38,697 nucleotides of DNA from RGEC01 sp044371405 (GTDB lineage: Bacteria; Bacteroidota; Bacteroidia; NS11-12g; UBA955), in the NCBI GenBank assembly GCA_044371405.1, contig JBILTS010000007.1:1-38697 (forward strand), in the 5' to 3' direction. The notes beneath the pieces are model-generated. The model saw nothing but the letters and a program-made list of their open reading frames with translations, searched no databases and was not told where the DNA came from. The position numbers and the translations under genes were made by a program. Positions 8,348 through 16,271 of the stretch are shown piece by piece (position 1 is the stretch's first letter; each line of letters begins with the position of its first letter).

Positions 8348-8377
8348 AAACCTATTCATACTATAACTAATAAAAAA

Positions 8378-9292
8378 ATGAAAAAATTATTATTCGTGGC
8401 TTCAGCTTTGGCGCTTACCCTGACTGTTGCCTGCAAAAAGAAAACTACCGATGATGGCTCTGGTGCTAGTGGTGCTTTAACCGTAGAGAACGTTCAAAAC
8501 ACTGTCATTATCTACAAAACTGCGACCTGGTGCGGACCATGCGGTGTAAACGGCGGACCTGCTTTTAAAGGCACCCTCGACAACCCAAACGTTGTAGGTC
8601 TTGACCTTCACATCAGTGGTTCTTCAGCTCTTACTAATCCTTACACTCCAGGTGGTGCCAAAAAAGACACCGCGTTCATAGCTCCTTTCTCTATTGAACT
8701 TTACCTCAAGAATAAGCCCACAGGAAGCATTCCTGAGTTCAATGCCAACAACCTGAACCTCAGCGATGCAGACGGTAACGGCCAGTGGGACAACACACCT
8801 TCAAGCGCACAAATGATAACTGCTGCAAACACTTTCAAAGCGACTGCCCCCGTGGCCGGTATCGCAGTAAAAGCTGCTGCTTCAGGAAACAACATCAAGA
8901 TCGATTACAAAGTAAAGTCATTCCTTGCTAACAACGACGAATACTACATTTCACTGATTCTGTGTGAAAAATCAGTTACAGCAATCCAGTCAGGTGCTCC
9001 CGGTGGAATCACCGACCACAAGAATATCGTGAGAGCAACTGCCTTCGGAACTGCTGCTATGCCTACCAGCTTGTACTCTCCTTCTGCTGTTATGGTTAGC
9101 CCTTCTGCTGGAAAAGAAGTTGAAGGCTCTCAAAACTTCACTTGGGAACTTCCTGCTCTGGCTTCTCGTTACACCCAGTTTAAGCGTTGGGATGTATTTA
9201 CTCCTTCAAACACCATGGTTGCTGCCATCCTTTGGAAAAAAGTTGGCTCAGAATACATGATAGTTAACTCGTCTAAGTGCGACGTTAAATAA
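8378..9292 (+). CDS. Omp28-related lipoprotein with thioredoxin-like CxxC
   Basis: A 304-residue lipoprotein: signal peptide residues 1-18 and a lipobox LTVAC with lipidated C19, then a K/T/D/G-rich linker. Residues 50-56 read TWCGPCG, the active-site pattern of thioredoxin-fold proteins (C52, C55), followed by an Omp28-like region with repeated beta strands. It should sit in a membrane facing the periplasm or cell surface. Asparagine is encoded by AAC about 19 times against 4 AAT, unlike AT-leaning neighbours, which suggests strong expression. A long leader and a strong terminator isolate it as a single-gene unit. Function is not established; a redox or chaperone role is only an inference from CxxC. 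A second gene of this type lies at 25362-26234. Confidence 0.75.
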   Translation: MKKLLFVASALALTLTVACKKKTTDDGSGASGALTVENVQNTVIIYKTATWCGPCGVNGGPAFKGTLDNPNVVGLDLHISGSSALTNPYTPGGAKKDTAFIAPFSIELYLKNKPTGSIPEFNANNLNLSDADGNGQWDNTPSSAQMITAANTFKATAPVAGIAVKAAASGNNIKIDYKVKSFLANNDEYYISLILCEKSVTAIQSGAPGGITDHKNIVRATAFGTAAMPTSLYSPSAVMVSPSAGKEVEGSQNFTWELPALASRYTQFKRWDVFTPSNTMVAAILWKKVGSEYMIVNSSKCDVK

Positions 9293-9311
9293 TCATTGAT
9301 AAAACACCATC

Positions 9312-9347
9312 AAACAAAAAACCCGGCATCAGCCGGGTTTTTTGTTT
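9312..9347. terminator. Bidirectional intrinsic terminator
   Basis: A 16-base perfect stem (core ACCCGGC/GCCGGGT) with loop ATCA is flanked by A-run and T-run on both sides. It lies between the convergent Omp28 and enoyl-CoA hydratase genes and can serve both strands. Confidence 0.9.
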
Positions 9348-9364
9348 AATATACCTTTTGCTTA

Positions 9365-10144
9365 TTACTTACCCTTAAAATCAGCCTTTCGCTTTTCCAC
9401 AAAAGCATTCATACCCTCCTTCTGATCTTCGGTGGCGAAGAGCATATAGAAATTCTTTCTCTCAAAATACAAACCTTCCTGCAGGTGGGTATCAAACGCT
9501 TTTAAAACGCTTTCTTTGGCGAGCTGTACAGCGATGGGTGATTTTTCGGCTACTGCCGAAGCCATTTTAATGGCTTCATCCAGATACAGCGCCACAGGTA
9601 CCACTTTATTGATGAGTCCGGCCTCTCTGGCTTCCTCTGCAGTGATGAATTTACCCGTGAGCACCATTTCCATGGCCCTCACCTTGCCTACGGCGCGGGT
9701 AAGACGCTGAGTTCCACCGGCACCGGGCATCACGCCAATATTGATTTCGGGTTGTCCAAACTGTGCTGTTTCTGAAGCCACCACCATATCGCAATGCATC
9801 ACAAGTTCGCAGCCGCCGCCCAGCGCAAAACCGCTTACGGCCGCAATGATGGGCTTTTTAGTGCGACGTATGGCGTCCCAGGTGCTGAATTGATCTATCT
9901 GTAACATGTCTATAGCAGATTTACCTGCCATTTGCTTAATGTCAGCACCGGCTGCAAATGCCTTGTCGTTGCCCGTAATCACAATCGCACGCACCTGCTC
10001 ATCAGCATCCAGTTCCTTGAGGGCATCTCGTACTTCACCCATTAACTGTAGGTTCAGGGCATTATATTCTTTGGGACGGTTTAACCGTATTAGCGCTACC
10101 CAGGGTGTCACCTGTGGTTCTACCAAAATAAATTCGTAAGCCAT
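9365..10144 (-). CDS. Enoyl-CoA hydratase (crotonase family)
   Basis: It hydrates trans-2-enoyl-CoA to 3-hydroxyacyl-CoA in fatty-acid or amino-acid breakdown. The 259-residue protein has the full crotonase layout: LNRPKEYNAL (21-30), AFAAGADIKQM with the CoA-binding AGAD (62-72), GGGCEL with catalytic E113 and FGQPEI with E133, then GVMPGAGGTQRLTR. Both glutamates needed for hydratase activity are present and the region closely resembles mitochondrial short-chain enoyl-CoA hydratase, so hydration is more likely than the isomerase or MenB activities. The ATG at 10144 is 4 bases after a -7-like TATCTTCG. It follows the PAP2 gene on the same strand with a 33-base gap but has its own promoter. 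Confidence 0.9.
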   Translation of the reverse strand: MAYEFILVEPQVTPWVALIRLNRPKEYNALNLQLMGEVRDALKELDADEQVRAIVITGNDKAFAAGADIKQMAGKSAIDMLQIDQFSTWDAIRRTKKPIIAAVSGFALGGGCELVMHCDMVVASETAQFGQPEINIGVMPGAGGTQRLTRAVGKVRAMEMVLTGKFITAEEAREAGLINKVVPVALYLDEAIKMASAVAEKSPIAVQLAKESVLKAFDTHLQEGLYFERKNFYMLFATEDQKEGMNAFVEKRKADFKGK

Positions 10145-10148
10145 GCCG

Positions 10149-10156
10149 CGAAGATA
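10149..10156 (-). promoter_or_regulatory. -7-like element TATCTTCG of the enoyl-CoA hydratase gene
   Basis: Minus-strand TATCTTCG is 4 bases before the ATG. It has TTCG in place of TTTG, a variant seen before several other genes in this window. Confidence 0.5.
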
Positions 10157-10177
10157 AATGCTGTTCGGCAGAGTTGG

Positions 10178-10765
10178 TTAACCCGCGAATCGGGGCAAAA
10201 CCAATCTCTGATAGATAGCAAACAAACCTGCTGCAATGCCACAACCGACTAGTCCACCGCAAAACACATCCAATGGATAATGCTTGCCTAAGTAGACCCG
10301 AGAATAGGCCACCAGAAATGCAATCATCAATAGCAGTAGTTTCTTGTACCCTTTGTAATCCAGCAAAAGGGCAGCTAGCAGCATAATAGCAAAAAAATTG
10401 GAGGCGTGGCTGCTCACAAAACCATAATTGGTGCGGTTATCCTCAATAAATTGAGTGCGTTTATCATGAGGTGTTTCGGGCAGCCGGGCATGATTAGACT
10501 CCAGCATGTAAGGCCGCTGCCTTTTGAAATACGGCTTCATTACTTTAGACGTAAAGCTATCCGAGATACCAAATGCGGCCACCATCAGCAGCACACGGCT
10601 CAGTCCCAGTTTCCAAGGTTGTTTGATGAAGAACAGAAAAATGAGTAAAGCATACAATGGAAGCCAGCCCTCCTTTGAACTGCAAAAAACCATAAACCCG
10701 TCCAGCCAGCCGGCAGACAGGGTTTGATTGATTAGTTTAAAGAGCGTTGAGTCGAACTGAAACAT
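10178..10765 (-). CDS. PAP2-family membrane phosphatase
   Basis: A 195-residue multi-spanning lipid phosphatase. The three PAP2 signatures are present: KPYFKRQRP (K77 to R84-P85), SSHASNF (S118-S119-H120, in place of PSGH), and SRVYLGKHYPLD (S155-R156, H162, D166). Hydrophobic segments lie around 35-47, 56-68, 121-136 and 143-155. Members dephosphorylate undecaprenyl diphosphate, phosphatidylglycerol phosphate or phosphatidate; the substrate cannot be told from sequence. It starts 5 bases after the upstream methyltransferase stop, so both are in one transcript. PgpB or UppP-like bacitracin-resistance phosphatase roles are both possible. Confidence 0.85.
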   Translation of the reverse strand: MFQFDSTLFKLINQTLSAGWLDGFMVFCSSKEGWLPLYALLIFLFFIKQPWKLGLSRVLLMVAAFGISDSFTSKVMKPYFKRQRPYMLESNHARLPETPHDKRTQFIEDNRTNYGFVSSHASNFFAIMLLAALLLDYKGYKKLLLLMIAFLVAYSRVYLGKHYPLDVFCGGLVGCGIAAGLFAIYQRLVLPRFAG

Positions 10766-10770
10766 TGTGC

Positions 10771-11499
10771 TTATGGCTTTTCTGATACAAGAATAATACG
10801 CGGTGATGATTTTTCATTAAATGCATTCAAAGAATAATCGCCGAATACAAGCAACACCCGGAATCCAGCCTGTTCGTGTAACTGTTTTAGTTTTTCGAGC
10901 GGGTAAATTTTCACGCTCTCCTGGAACTGTTGCAGCTCCTGACCTTGTGACACTTGAATATCTTTTCTAATAAAACCATCCTCTACATAGCGCTGTATGG
11001 AAAAACTGACCTGTCCGCGGTCTACTGATTCCTCAGCTTTTAAATTCTGGAGGGTGTAAACTGGGTTTAGGTAATCCTGAACAAACATACCGGTAGGTTT
11101 TAGGGCGTGATGCACATTGCTCAAACAAACCCGATCCTCCTCATCATCATCGAAATATCCAAAACTGGTGAAGAGGTTCATGGCTACATCCAAATCTTTC
11201 ACAGGAAAAACTTCCCGCATGTCGTGAACATCATAATGCTCATCGGGTCCGGCTATAGAACGGGCGTATTCAATACTGGCAGGGCTGATATCAAGACCGG
11301 TAACACGAAAACCCAGCGACGCAAGCACCCGGCTATGACGACCCTTTCCGCATGCTATATCCGCTATTGCTGATCCTTTGGGAAGCTTCAGAAAGACACA
11401 CAGATTTTGAATGAAACGTGCTGCCTCTGACTCATCCCTGTTATTGTACAACAGATGATAAAATTCCGAATCAAACCAGCTTTCAAACCACTTCGGCAT
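10771..11499 (-). CDS. SAM-dependent class I methyltransferase
   Basis: A 242-residue protein with the SAM-binding loop DIACGKGRHS (47-56), GLDISPASIEYAR (68-80), a VHDMREVF acidic loop and an LNLFTSFGYF-like motif typical of the methyltransferase-25 family. The ATG at 11499 is chosen because conserved residues begin at MPKWFESWF and a -7 element lies just upstream; the longer frame would run into the divergent sigma-factor promoter. No substrate can be assigned. It is cotranscribed with the PAP2 gene and diverges from the ECF sigma factor gene, with 47 bases between starts. Confidence 0.8.
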   Translation of the reverse strand: MPKWFESWFDSEFYHLLYNNRDESEAARFIQNLCVFLKLPKGSAIADIACGKGRHSRVLASLGFRVTGLDISPASIEYARSIAGPDEHYDVHDMREVFPVKDLDVAMNLFTSFGYFDDDEEDRVCLSNVHHALKPTGMFVQDYLNPVYTLQNLKAEESVDRGQVSFSIQRYVEDGFIRKDIQVSQGQELQQFQESVKIYPLEKLKQLHEQAGFRVLLVFGDYSLNAFNEKSSPRIILVSEKP

Positions 11500-11507
11500 A
11501 ATTTTTT

Positions 11508-11515
11508 CAAAGATA
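11508..11515 (-). promoter_or_regulatory. -7 element TATCTTTG of the methyltransferase gene
   Basis: Minus-strand TATCTTTG is an exact TAnnTTTG match, 8 bases before the ATG at 11499. It lies within the 47-base divergent region shared with the sigma-factor gene. Confidence 0.65.
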
Positions 11516-11546
11516 ATGTAACAATTTGTCTGGTGAAACCGTAATA

Positions 11547-12047
11547 ATGACAACCGGAATGAATGAGGAGCAGTATCAACAATGCATAAAAGCATTCAGT
11601 GATGGACTGTACCAATTCGCCCTGAAAAACCTGAAAGACCAAGATGAAGCCAAAGAAATTGTACAAAGCAGTTTTGAAAAACTATGGTTGCACCGCAACA
11701 AAGTGGATGCCGCAAAATCAAAAAACTACCTGTTCACTATTGCCTATCATCTCATGGCCGACTACTGGAGGAGAAATAAAAAAATGATGCCCATCACCAA
11801 TGAATCCGCCATGCAGAAGACAGCACCTTCTGCAGAGTACAAAGGGCTCAAAGAACTCATTAACAAAGCACTTGAAACCCTCCCTGATATTCAGCGTACC
11901 GTTATTTTACTGCGCGATTATGAGGGATATTCGTATGAAGAAATTGGCAGCATTACCGGATTGAATGAATCGCAGGTGAAAGTATACATTTTTAGGGCAA
12001 GGCAAACATTAAAAAGCTACTTGGGCAGCATGGAGGGGGTGATATGA
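11547..12047 (+). CDS. ECF-type RNA polymerase sigma factor
   Basis: A 166-residue sigma-70 of the extracytoplasmic-function group. Region 2 covers about residues 10-78, with DQDEAKEIVQSSFEKLW and the region 2.4 segment FTIAYHLMADYWRRN. Region 4 covers about 104-158, with LPDIQRTVILLRDYEGYSYEEIG and an HTH ending in VKVYIFRARQTL. There are no regions 1 or 3. The ATG at 11547 is preferred; ATG 11559 is possible and the TTG at 11526 lies in the promoter. An ACAATTTG at 11521-11528 is a weak -7 candidate. It overlaps the next gene by 4 bases (ATGA), as usual for sigma/anti-sigma pairs in Bacteroidota. Confidence 0.9.
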   Translation: MTTGMNEEQYQQCIKAFSDGLYQFALKNLKDQDEAKEIVQSSFEKLWLHRNKVDAAKSKNYLFTIAYHLMADYWRRNKKMMPITNESAMQKTAPSAEYKGLKELINKALETLPDIQRTVILLRDYEGYSYEEIGSITGLNESQVKVYIFRARQTLKSYLGSMEGVI

Positions 12048-12832
12048 AACCACTAAGTGAAGAACATAGTATGCTCATCTTTGATTTGCTGGAAGGCAAT
12101 CTGTCTGAAAAAGAGAAAACTTCCGCATTGGCCCTCATCAACTCCGATGCGAATCTTAAAAAAGAATACAAACTGCTGAAAAATACCTACCTGCAAAAAG
12201 ACGATGCTGTTCATTTCCCCGATAAAATAGCTTTATACAACATTCCTAACAGCAACAATCGCTTTTACCTGTTTCTAAAGCCCATAGCGGCATCAGCTAT
12301 GGTTCTTATCATCTCGGGAATTGGGGTTTATTATTTCCGCTCATATAACAACACAGCCAATAAAAGTATAATTTCTAGAATTTCAAATCCAGTTAAACCA
12401 CCGGCAGTAATGGAAGAAAAAAACTCCCAGAAAACGCCTGCCGTAGCAATAAATGCAACCATAATAACTGAACGAAAACCAATTCAAACGAATGCTGTAG
12501 CGCCCGACACTTCATTTATTCCTACTTCGCAAAAACCTGATAAAAGCATAATGTCACTTGCGGCAATCTCGCCCCGGGAAGTACGATTCAGAGAGCTAAC
12601 CACAGAAGAAACCGAGTACAGAATTACCATTTATTCGCAACAAACAACGCCTGCCACAATCCGAAAAAAAAGAAGTCTTTATTATCAGCTTTTCAGAACA
12701 GGGAGAACCATGCTGGCCAATCTGCAACTGCCGGAAATAAAAATTAAAACATTAAAATCAAAAGATCGTTTACCCAATATCAATATTCAAATTTATACAC
12801 CTGCTAATTATGCCACGTATCATGAAAATTAA
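12044..12832 (+). CDS. Putative anti-sigma factor, single-pass membrane protein
   Basis: A 262-residue protein with a small cytoplasmic acidic/lysine-rich N-terminal domain (1-75), starting MKPLSEEHSMLIFDLLEGNLSE as in short Bacteroidota anti-sigma domains. One transmembrane helix lies at about 77-97, followed by a periplasmic low-complexity Pro/Thr/Lys-rich region (100-190) and a basic C-terminal part. No zinc-binding HxxxCxxC motif is seen, so it is not a ZAS-domain protein. Position directly after an ECF sigma gene with an ATGA overlap is the main reason for the call. It overlaps the following barrel gene by 11 bases. Confidence 0.65.
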   Translation: MKPLSEEHSMLIFDLLEGNLSEKEKTSALALINSDANLKKEYKLLKNTYLQKDDAVHFPDKIALYNIPNSNNRFYLFLKPIAASAMVLIISGIGVYYFRSYNNTANKSIISRISNPVKPPAVMEEKNSQKTPAVAINATIITERKPIQTNAVAPDTSFIPTSQKPDKSIMSLAAISPREVRFRELTTEETEYRITIYSQQTTPATIRKKRSLYYQLFRTGRTMLANLQLPEIKIKTLKSKDRLPNINIQIYTPANYATYHEN

Positions 12833-13781
12833 CACACCGATCATTTCCACACTGCTAATCATATTCAGCAGCTTTTACATCAACACCTTTTATGGGCAAA
12901 ACACCCCAAAAAAAGACCATATTATTGTTGAAAAAGTAGTAAAAACCAAAAAAGACAGTGCCGGAAAAATCCCCGAAACCAAAACCATTAAGCGCATCAG
13001 CATTGACAGTTTGCGGGTGGATATAGATGGAAACTTCATCAGTGATTCTCTGGACATTAATATCACAAAGGATTCCATTAATTCCATCATCAGTATTTGG
13101 CCCAACAGGAGCATTGTAATCATAGAAAATGACACCCTTTACCCATCACCCAAAAAGAAAAATAAAAAATCTCCGGTAGTCATTTCCGAAGGCGGAATTC
13201 AACTAGGATTTGCCACCTTACAACGTGAAAATATTACAGGCATCGGTCCAGAATTTCCGGAACTGAAAAACAACAGTTCCATGCACATAGGATTTAACAA
13301 CCAATGGGGCATTAAAACCTTTTCAGGCAATTGGCGCTTATGGACCGGATTTCAGTATGAAATTTTAAATTACCGCTTTTCCAACAGCAATGTGAGATTG
13401 CTTCCGAATCAGCCGATATTTAATACAGCACTGGATTCGGGAAACAATTCCACCAAAAGCAAAGTGGTGGTAGATTATATCGGTGTACCCCTCAGCTTTG
13501 GTTACCAGTCTGACGCGAAGGATGCCGATGAAGGTTTTAGCATTCGGGCTGGAATAGTCGCAGGATACCGGTTAAGAACCTATACCAAAGTGAAATTCGA
13601 CAATAATAAAACCACCAAAGATTTTGATGATTTCAACATGAATGACTTCCTGATTACTCCGTTTGTGCAGGCTAGCTACAACAACATGGGCATTTATTTC
13701 CGTTACAACACAAGCATGTTGTTTAAGGACAATCAGGGCCCCCGATATACAGGCATGCAATTCGGACTGGTTTTTCAATAG
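12822..13781 (+). CDS. Secreted outer-membrane beta-barrel protein (PorT-like)
   Basis: The ATG at 12822 begins a good signal peptide (MKINTPIISTLLIIFSSF, cleavage near FYGQ). An ATG 12 bases earlier adds an odd N-terminal tail and is less likely. After a charged periplasmic stretch with valine-rich VEKVVKTKKDS and basic KKKNKKS segments (about 20-125), the rest is strand-forming: HIGFNNQWGI, WRLWTGFQYEI, VVDYIGVPLSFGYQ, FSIRAGIVAGYRL and a final MQFGLVFQ. This is the PorT/OprF-like eight-strand layout, about 319 residues. As the third gene of the ECF operon it is likely an envelope target or sensor of that sigma system. The exact role is unknown. Confidence 0.7.
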   Translation: MKINTPIISTLLIIFSSFYINTFYGQNTPKKDHIIVEKVVKTKKDSAGKIPETKTIKRISIDSLRVDIDGNFISDSLDINITKDSINSIISIWPNRSIVIIENDTLYPSPKKKNKKSPVVISEGGIQLGFATLQRENITGIGPEFPELKNNSSMHIGFNNQWGIKTFSGNWRLWTGFQYEILNYRFSNSNVRLLPNQPIFNTALDSGNNSTKSKVVVDYIGVPLSFGYQSDAKDADEGFSIRAGIVAGYRLRTYTKVKFDNNKTTKDFDDFNMNDFLITPFVQASYNNMGIYFRYNTSMLFKDNQGPRYTGMQFGLVFQ

Positions 13782-13798
13782 AATTTCCATTTTGGCGG

Positions 13799-13806
13799 TA
13801 ACTTTG
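13799..13806 (+). promoter_or_regulatory. -7 element TAACTTTG of menB
   Basis: TAACTTTG lies 7 bases before the menB ATG at 13814 and 17 bases after the preceding stop, marking a new transcription unit. Confidence 0.65.
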
Positions 13807-13813
13807 CACCAAC

Positions 13814-14638
13814 ATGACAACCACCCGCACCTGGAAACCGATTAAGGAATATTCCGACATTCTGTTTGAACAATACAATGGCATCGCCAAGGTTAGCATC
13901 AACCGCCCTCAGGTATACAATGCTTTCCGGCCGCAAACCGTGATGGATATGCTCGATGCGTTTGATATCTGCCGCGAGCGGCAGGATATTGGCGTGGTCA
14001 TACTTACCGGCGTGGGAGACAAAGCTTTCTGTAGCGGCGGCGACCAGAACGTGAAAGGGATTGGTGGTTATGTGGGAGAAGATGGAATACCACGTCTCAA
14101 TGTGCTGGATCTGCACAAGAAAATCCGTTCGCTGCCCAAGCCCGTGATAGCTATGGTAAACGGCTATGCCATTGGCGGCGGCCATGTACTGCATGTGGTG
14201 TGCGACCTCACCATTGCCGCAGACCATGCCAAATTTGGACAGACAGGCCCCAAAGTAGGCAGCTTCGATGGTGGCTTTGGCAGCAGCTACCTGGCCCGCC
14301 ACGTGGGACAGAAAAAAGCGCGTGAAATCTGGTTTTTGTGCCGACAGTACACTGCAGATGAATGCGAAAAAATGGGTTTGGTAAACAAAGTGGTTCCTTT
14401 GGCACAACTGGAGGACGAAACCATAGATTGGTGCAACACCATTTTGGAGCGCAGCCCAATGGCCATACGCATGCTCAAGCGCGCGTTCAACGCCGAACTG
14501 GACGGACAGGCCGGTTTGATGGAACTGGCCGGCGATGCTACATTGCTATATTACCTTACCGAGGAGGCGCAGGAAGGCAAGCACGCGTTTCTGGAGAAAC
14601 GCAAACCCGATTTTCAAAAGTTTCCGAAGTTTCCGTAA
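13814..14638 (+). CDS. menB: 1,4-dihydroxy-2-naphthoyl-CoA synthase MenB
   Basis: MenB closes the naphthoquinone ring in menaquinone synthesis, converting o-succinylbenzoyl-CoA to 1,4-dihydroxy-2-naphthoyl-CoA. The 274-residue crotonase-family protein has the MenB-specific segments FCSGGDQNVKG, YAIGGGHVLHVVCD, GQTGPKVGSFDGGFGSSYLAR, KAREIWFLCRQY and the C-terminal MELAGDATLLYYLTEEAQEGKHAF with KRKPDF, all close to the E. coli enzyme. Its presence fits a menaquinone-using respiratory chain, as does the b558-type succinate dehydrogenase at the right end. No other men gene is in the window. Confidence 0.96.
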   Translation: MTTTRTWKPIKEYSDILFEQYNGIAKVSINRPQVYNAFRPQTVMDMLDAFDICRERQDIGVVILTGVGDKAFCSGGDQNVKGIGGYVGEDGIPRLNVLDLHKKIRSLPKPVIAMVNGYAIGGGHVLHVVCDLTIAADHAKFGQTGPKVGSFDGGFGSSYLARHVGQKKAREIWFLCRQYTADECEKMGLVNKVVPLAQLEDETIDWCNTILERSPMAIRMLKRAFNAELDGQAGLMELAGDATLLYYLTEEAQEGKHAFLEKRKPDFQKFPKFP

Positions 14639-14675
14639 ACCGCTCAGCTTCGACAACTTCTGTAAAGTTATCAAA

Positions 14676-14696
14676 GCCCCCGACCCCGGCGGGGGC
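14676..14696. repeat. GC-rich hairpin, possible intergenic repeat or terminator
   Basis: The sequence is a 7-base perfect stem GCCCCCG/CGGGGGC with a 7-base loop ACCCCGG, followed by GCGCAC and a short A-run. It stands out sharply from its moderately AT-rich surroundings. It lies between convergent menB and isocitrate dehydrogenase genes and could terminate both. It shares the 11-base string CCCGACCCCGG with 17603-17613. Confidence 0.6.
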
Positions 14697-14717
14697 GCAC
14701 AAAGGAATATACTAAGG

Positions 14718-16172
14718 TTACTCTCCCTGTGCGAGACTGAACGCACGCTTGCCATTCATAAAATACAAACCTTCGGTCTTGTTAATCACCAGCCCGGCAT
14801 TATTTAACGCCACCAGCAAATCCACTACCTGTTGCTGACTGATGGGGCTGTAATCCAGGTCCTGAACAAACCTGCAGCGGCTCTGATCGGTAAGCATGCT
14901 CTCTGACAATGCCTTGGGATAAACCACCAAACCACGGTTTGTTACAATCTTGAGCTTCAGAATGCCTTCGCACGCAGATTTCAATTTCTCTACCAGCTCC
15001 GAAGGACCATTTGTCATATCTGCATGCACATACACATCCACACCCACCTGCGTCATCTGGGCTGGTGCCTGAGGACTTACCCTAATATTTACGGTCTGAG
15101 ACTGTTCGTTTTCGATGGGTTTGAAATGTTGTGGCTTGTGTCCCAAGCGCGCTATGATAGCATCGGCAAACTCGCGGGTACCGGCTTTCTCCACACTCAG
15201 CCCATCTTTATAAATCTCGCCGGTATGTATTCCATCTTCCAGCGTTTTCAGCAAGGCGTTTTCTATTTTTGCAGCCACATCACTTTGGCCCAGATGCTGC
15301 AGCATCTGGCAAGCCGCATTAATCAATCCGCTGGGGTTAGCCATGTTTTTTCCTGCAATATCCGGGGCCGAACCGTGGATGGCCTCAAACATGGCAAAAT
15401 CATCGCCAATATTGGCACTGCCACAAAGTCCCACACTGCCTGAAACTTCAGCAGCTATATCACTGATAATGTCACCGTATAAATTAAGGGTTACTATCAC
15501 ATCAAAACGCTGGGGATCAGCAGCGATGCGGGCTGCACCAATGTCAATAATATAGTGTTCAGATTGTATTTCAGAATATTCGGCAGCTATCTCATTAAAC
15601 AACTGATGAAACATACCATCGGTATGCTTCATGATATTGTCTTTGGTCATGCAGGTGACCTTTTTGCGGCCATTAACCCGGGCATATTCAAAAGCGTATC
15701 TGATGATTTTTTCAGAACCGCTGCGGGTGATAAGCTTTATGGTATGCACCACTTCCGGTGTTTGCTGATATTCAATTCCGGCATACAAATCTTCCTCATT
15801 TTCCCTCACAATAACCATATCGATACTGGGGAAATTGGTACTAACATAAGGTGCATAGCTGCGAGAGGGCCTTACATTGCTGTACATACCCAGCATTTTC
15901 CGCATGGTCACATTCAAACTTTTATATCCGCCGCCCTGAGGGGTAGTAATAGGCGACTTTAATAAAACTTTATTTCTTTTCAGTATTGCCCAGGCCTCAT
16001 CACTAATACCGCTGGTATTTCCGGAAAGGTATTGTTTCTCACCTACCTCTATCACATCGTAATCCAGTCTGGCTTCAGCCGCTTTTAAAATACGAAGGGT
16101 GGCGTCCATAATCTCCGGCCCGATACCGTCACCATAGGCTATGGTAATATTTTGATTGTTTACAGCACTCAT
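14718..16172 (-). CDS. icd: Isocitrate dehydrogenase (NADP type, long form)
   Basis: It oxidatively decarboxylates isocitrate to 2-oxoglutarate in the TCA cycle. The protein (484 residues from the ATG at 16172) has the isocitrate/isopropylmalate fold: ITIAYGDGIGPEIMD (11-25), LLKSPITTPQGGGYKSLNVTMRKMLGMYSNVRP for substrate binding, VIVRENEEDLYAGIE, the CMTKDNIMK lysine segment, LNLYGDIISDIAAEV with the metal-binding aspartates, and a HGSAPDIAGKNMANP nucleotide-binding loop. A C-terminal extension of about 130 residues, with a VYVHADM strand, matches the long type found in Thermus and Rickettsia. A GTG two codons upstream is an alternative start. NADP use is inferred from the type. Confidence 0.93.
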   Translation of the reverse strand: MSAVNNQNITIAYGDGIGPEIMDATLRILKAAEARLDYDVIEVGEKQYLSGNTSGISDEAWAILKRNKVLLKSPITTPQGGGYKSLNVTMRKMLGMYSNVRPSRSYAPYVSTNFPSIDMVIVRENEEDLYAGIEYQQTPEVVHTIKLITRSGSEKIIRYAFEYARVNGRKKVTCMTKDNIMKHTDGMFHQLFNEIAAEYSEIQSEHYIIDIGAARIAADPQRFDVIVTLNLYGDIISDIAAEVSGSVGLCGSANIGDDFAMFEAIHGSAPDIAGKNMANPSGLINAACQMLQHLGQSDVAAKIENALLKTLEDGIHTGEIYKDGLSVEKAGTREFADAIIARLGHKPQHFKPIENEQSQTVNIRVSPQAPAQMTQVGVDVYVHADMTNGPSELVEKLKSACEGILKLKIVTNRGLVVYPKALSESMLTDQSRCRFVQDLDYSPISQQQVVDLLVALNNAGLVINKTEGLYFMNGKRAFSLAQGE

Positions 16173-16189
16173 ACTCACAATTTCTGCCG

Positions 16190-16197
16190 CAAAAATA
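16190..16197 (-). promoter_or_regulatory. -7 element TATTTTTG of isocitrate dehydrogenase
   Basis: Minus-strand TATTTTTG is 17 bases before the ATG at 16172 and 11 bases before the alternative GTG. Confidence 0.55.
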
Positions 16198-16271
16198 ATC
16201 TTTGCTGACCGTATATACTGTTAAACCCTATTGTTTTATACCCTAATTCTAGTGTTTAAATGATTTGTGAG

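Noticed and set aside
8145..8377. Possible small gene or RNA in the flippase-lipoprotein gap
   Set aside because: No open frame with a plausible start or strong structure was seen; it looks like a leader region.
13775..14407. Long open frame antisense to menB (210 codons)
   Set aside because: It mirrors menB codon pattern and overlaps a well-conserved gene; no family resemblance or promoter was seen.
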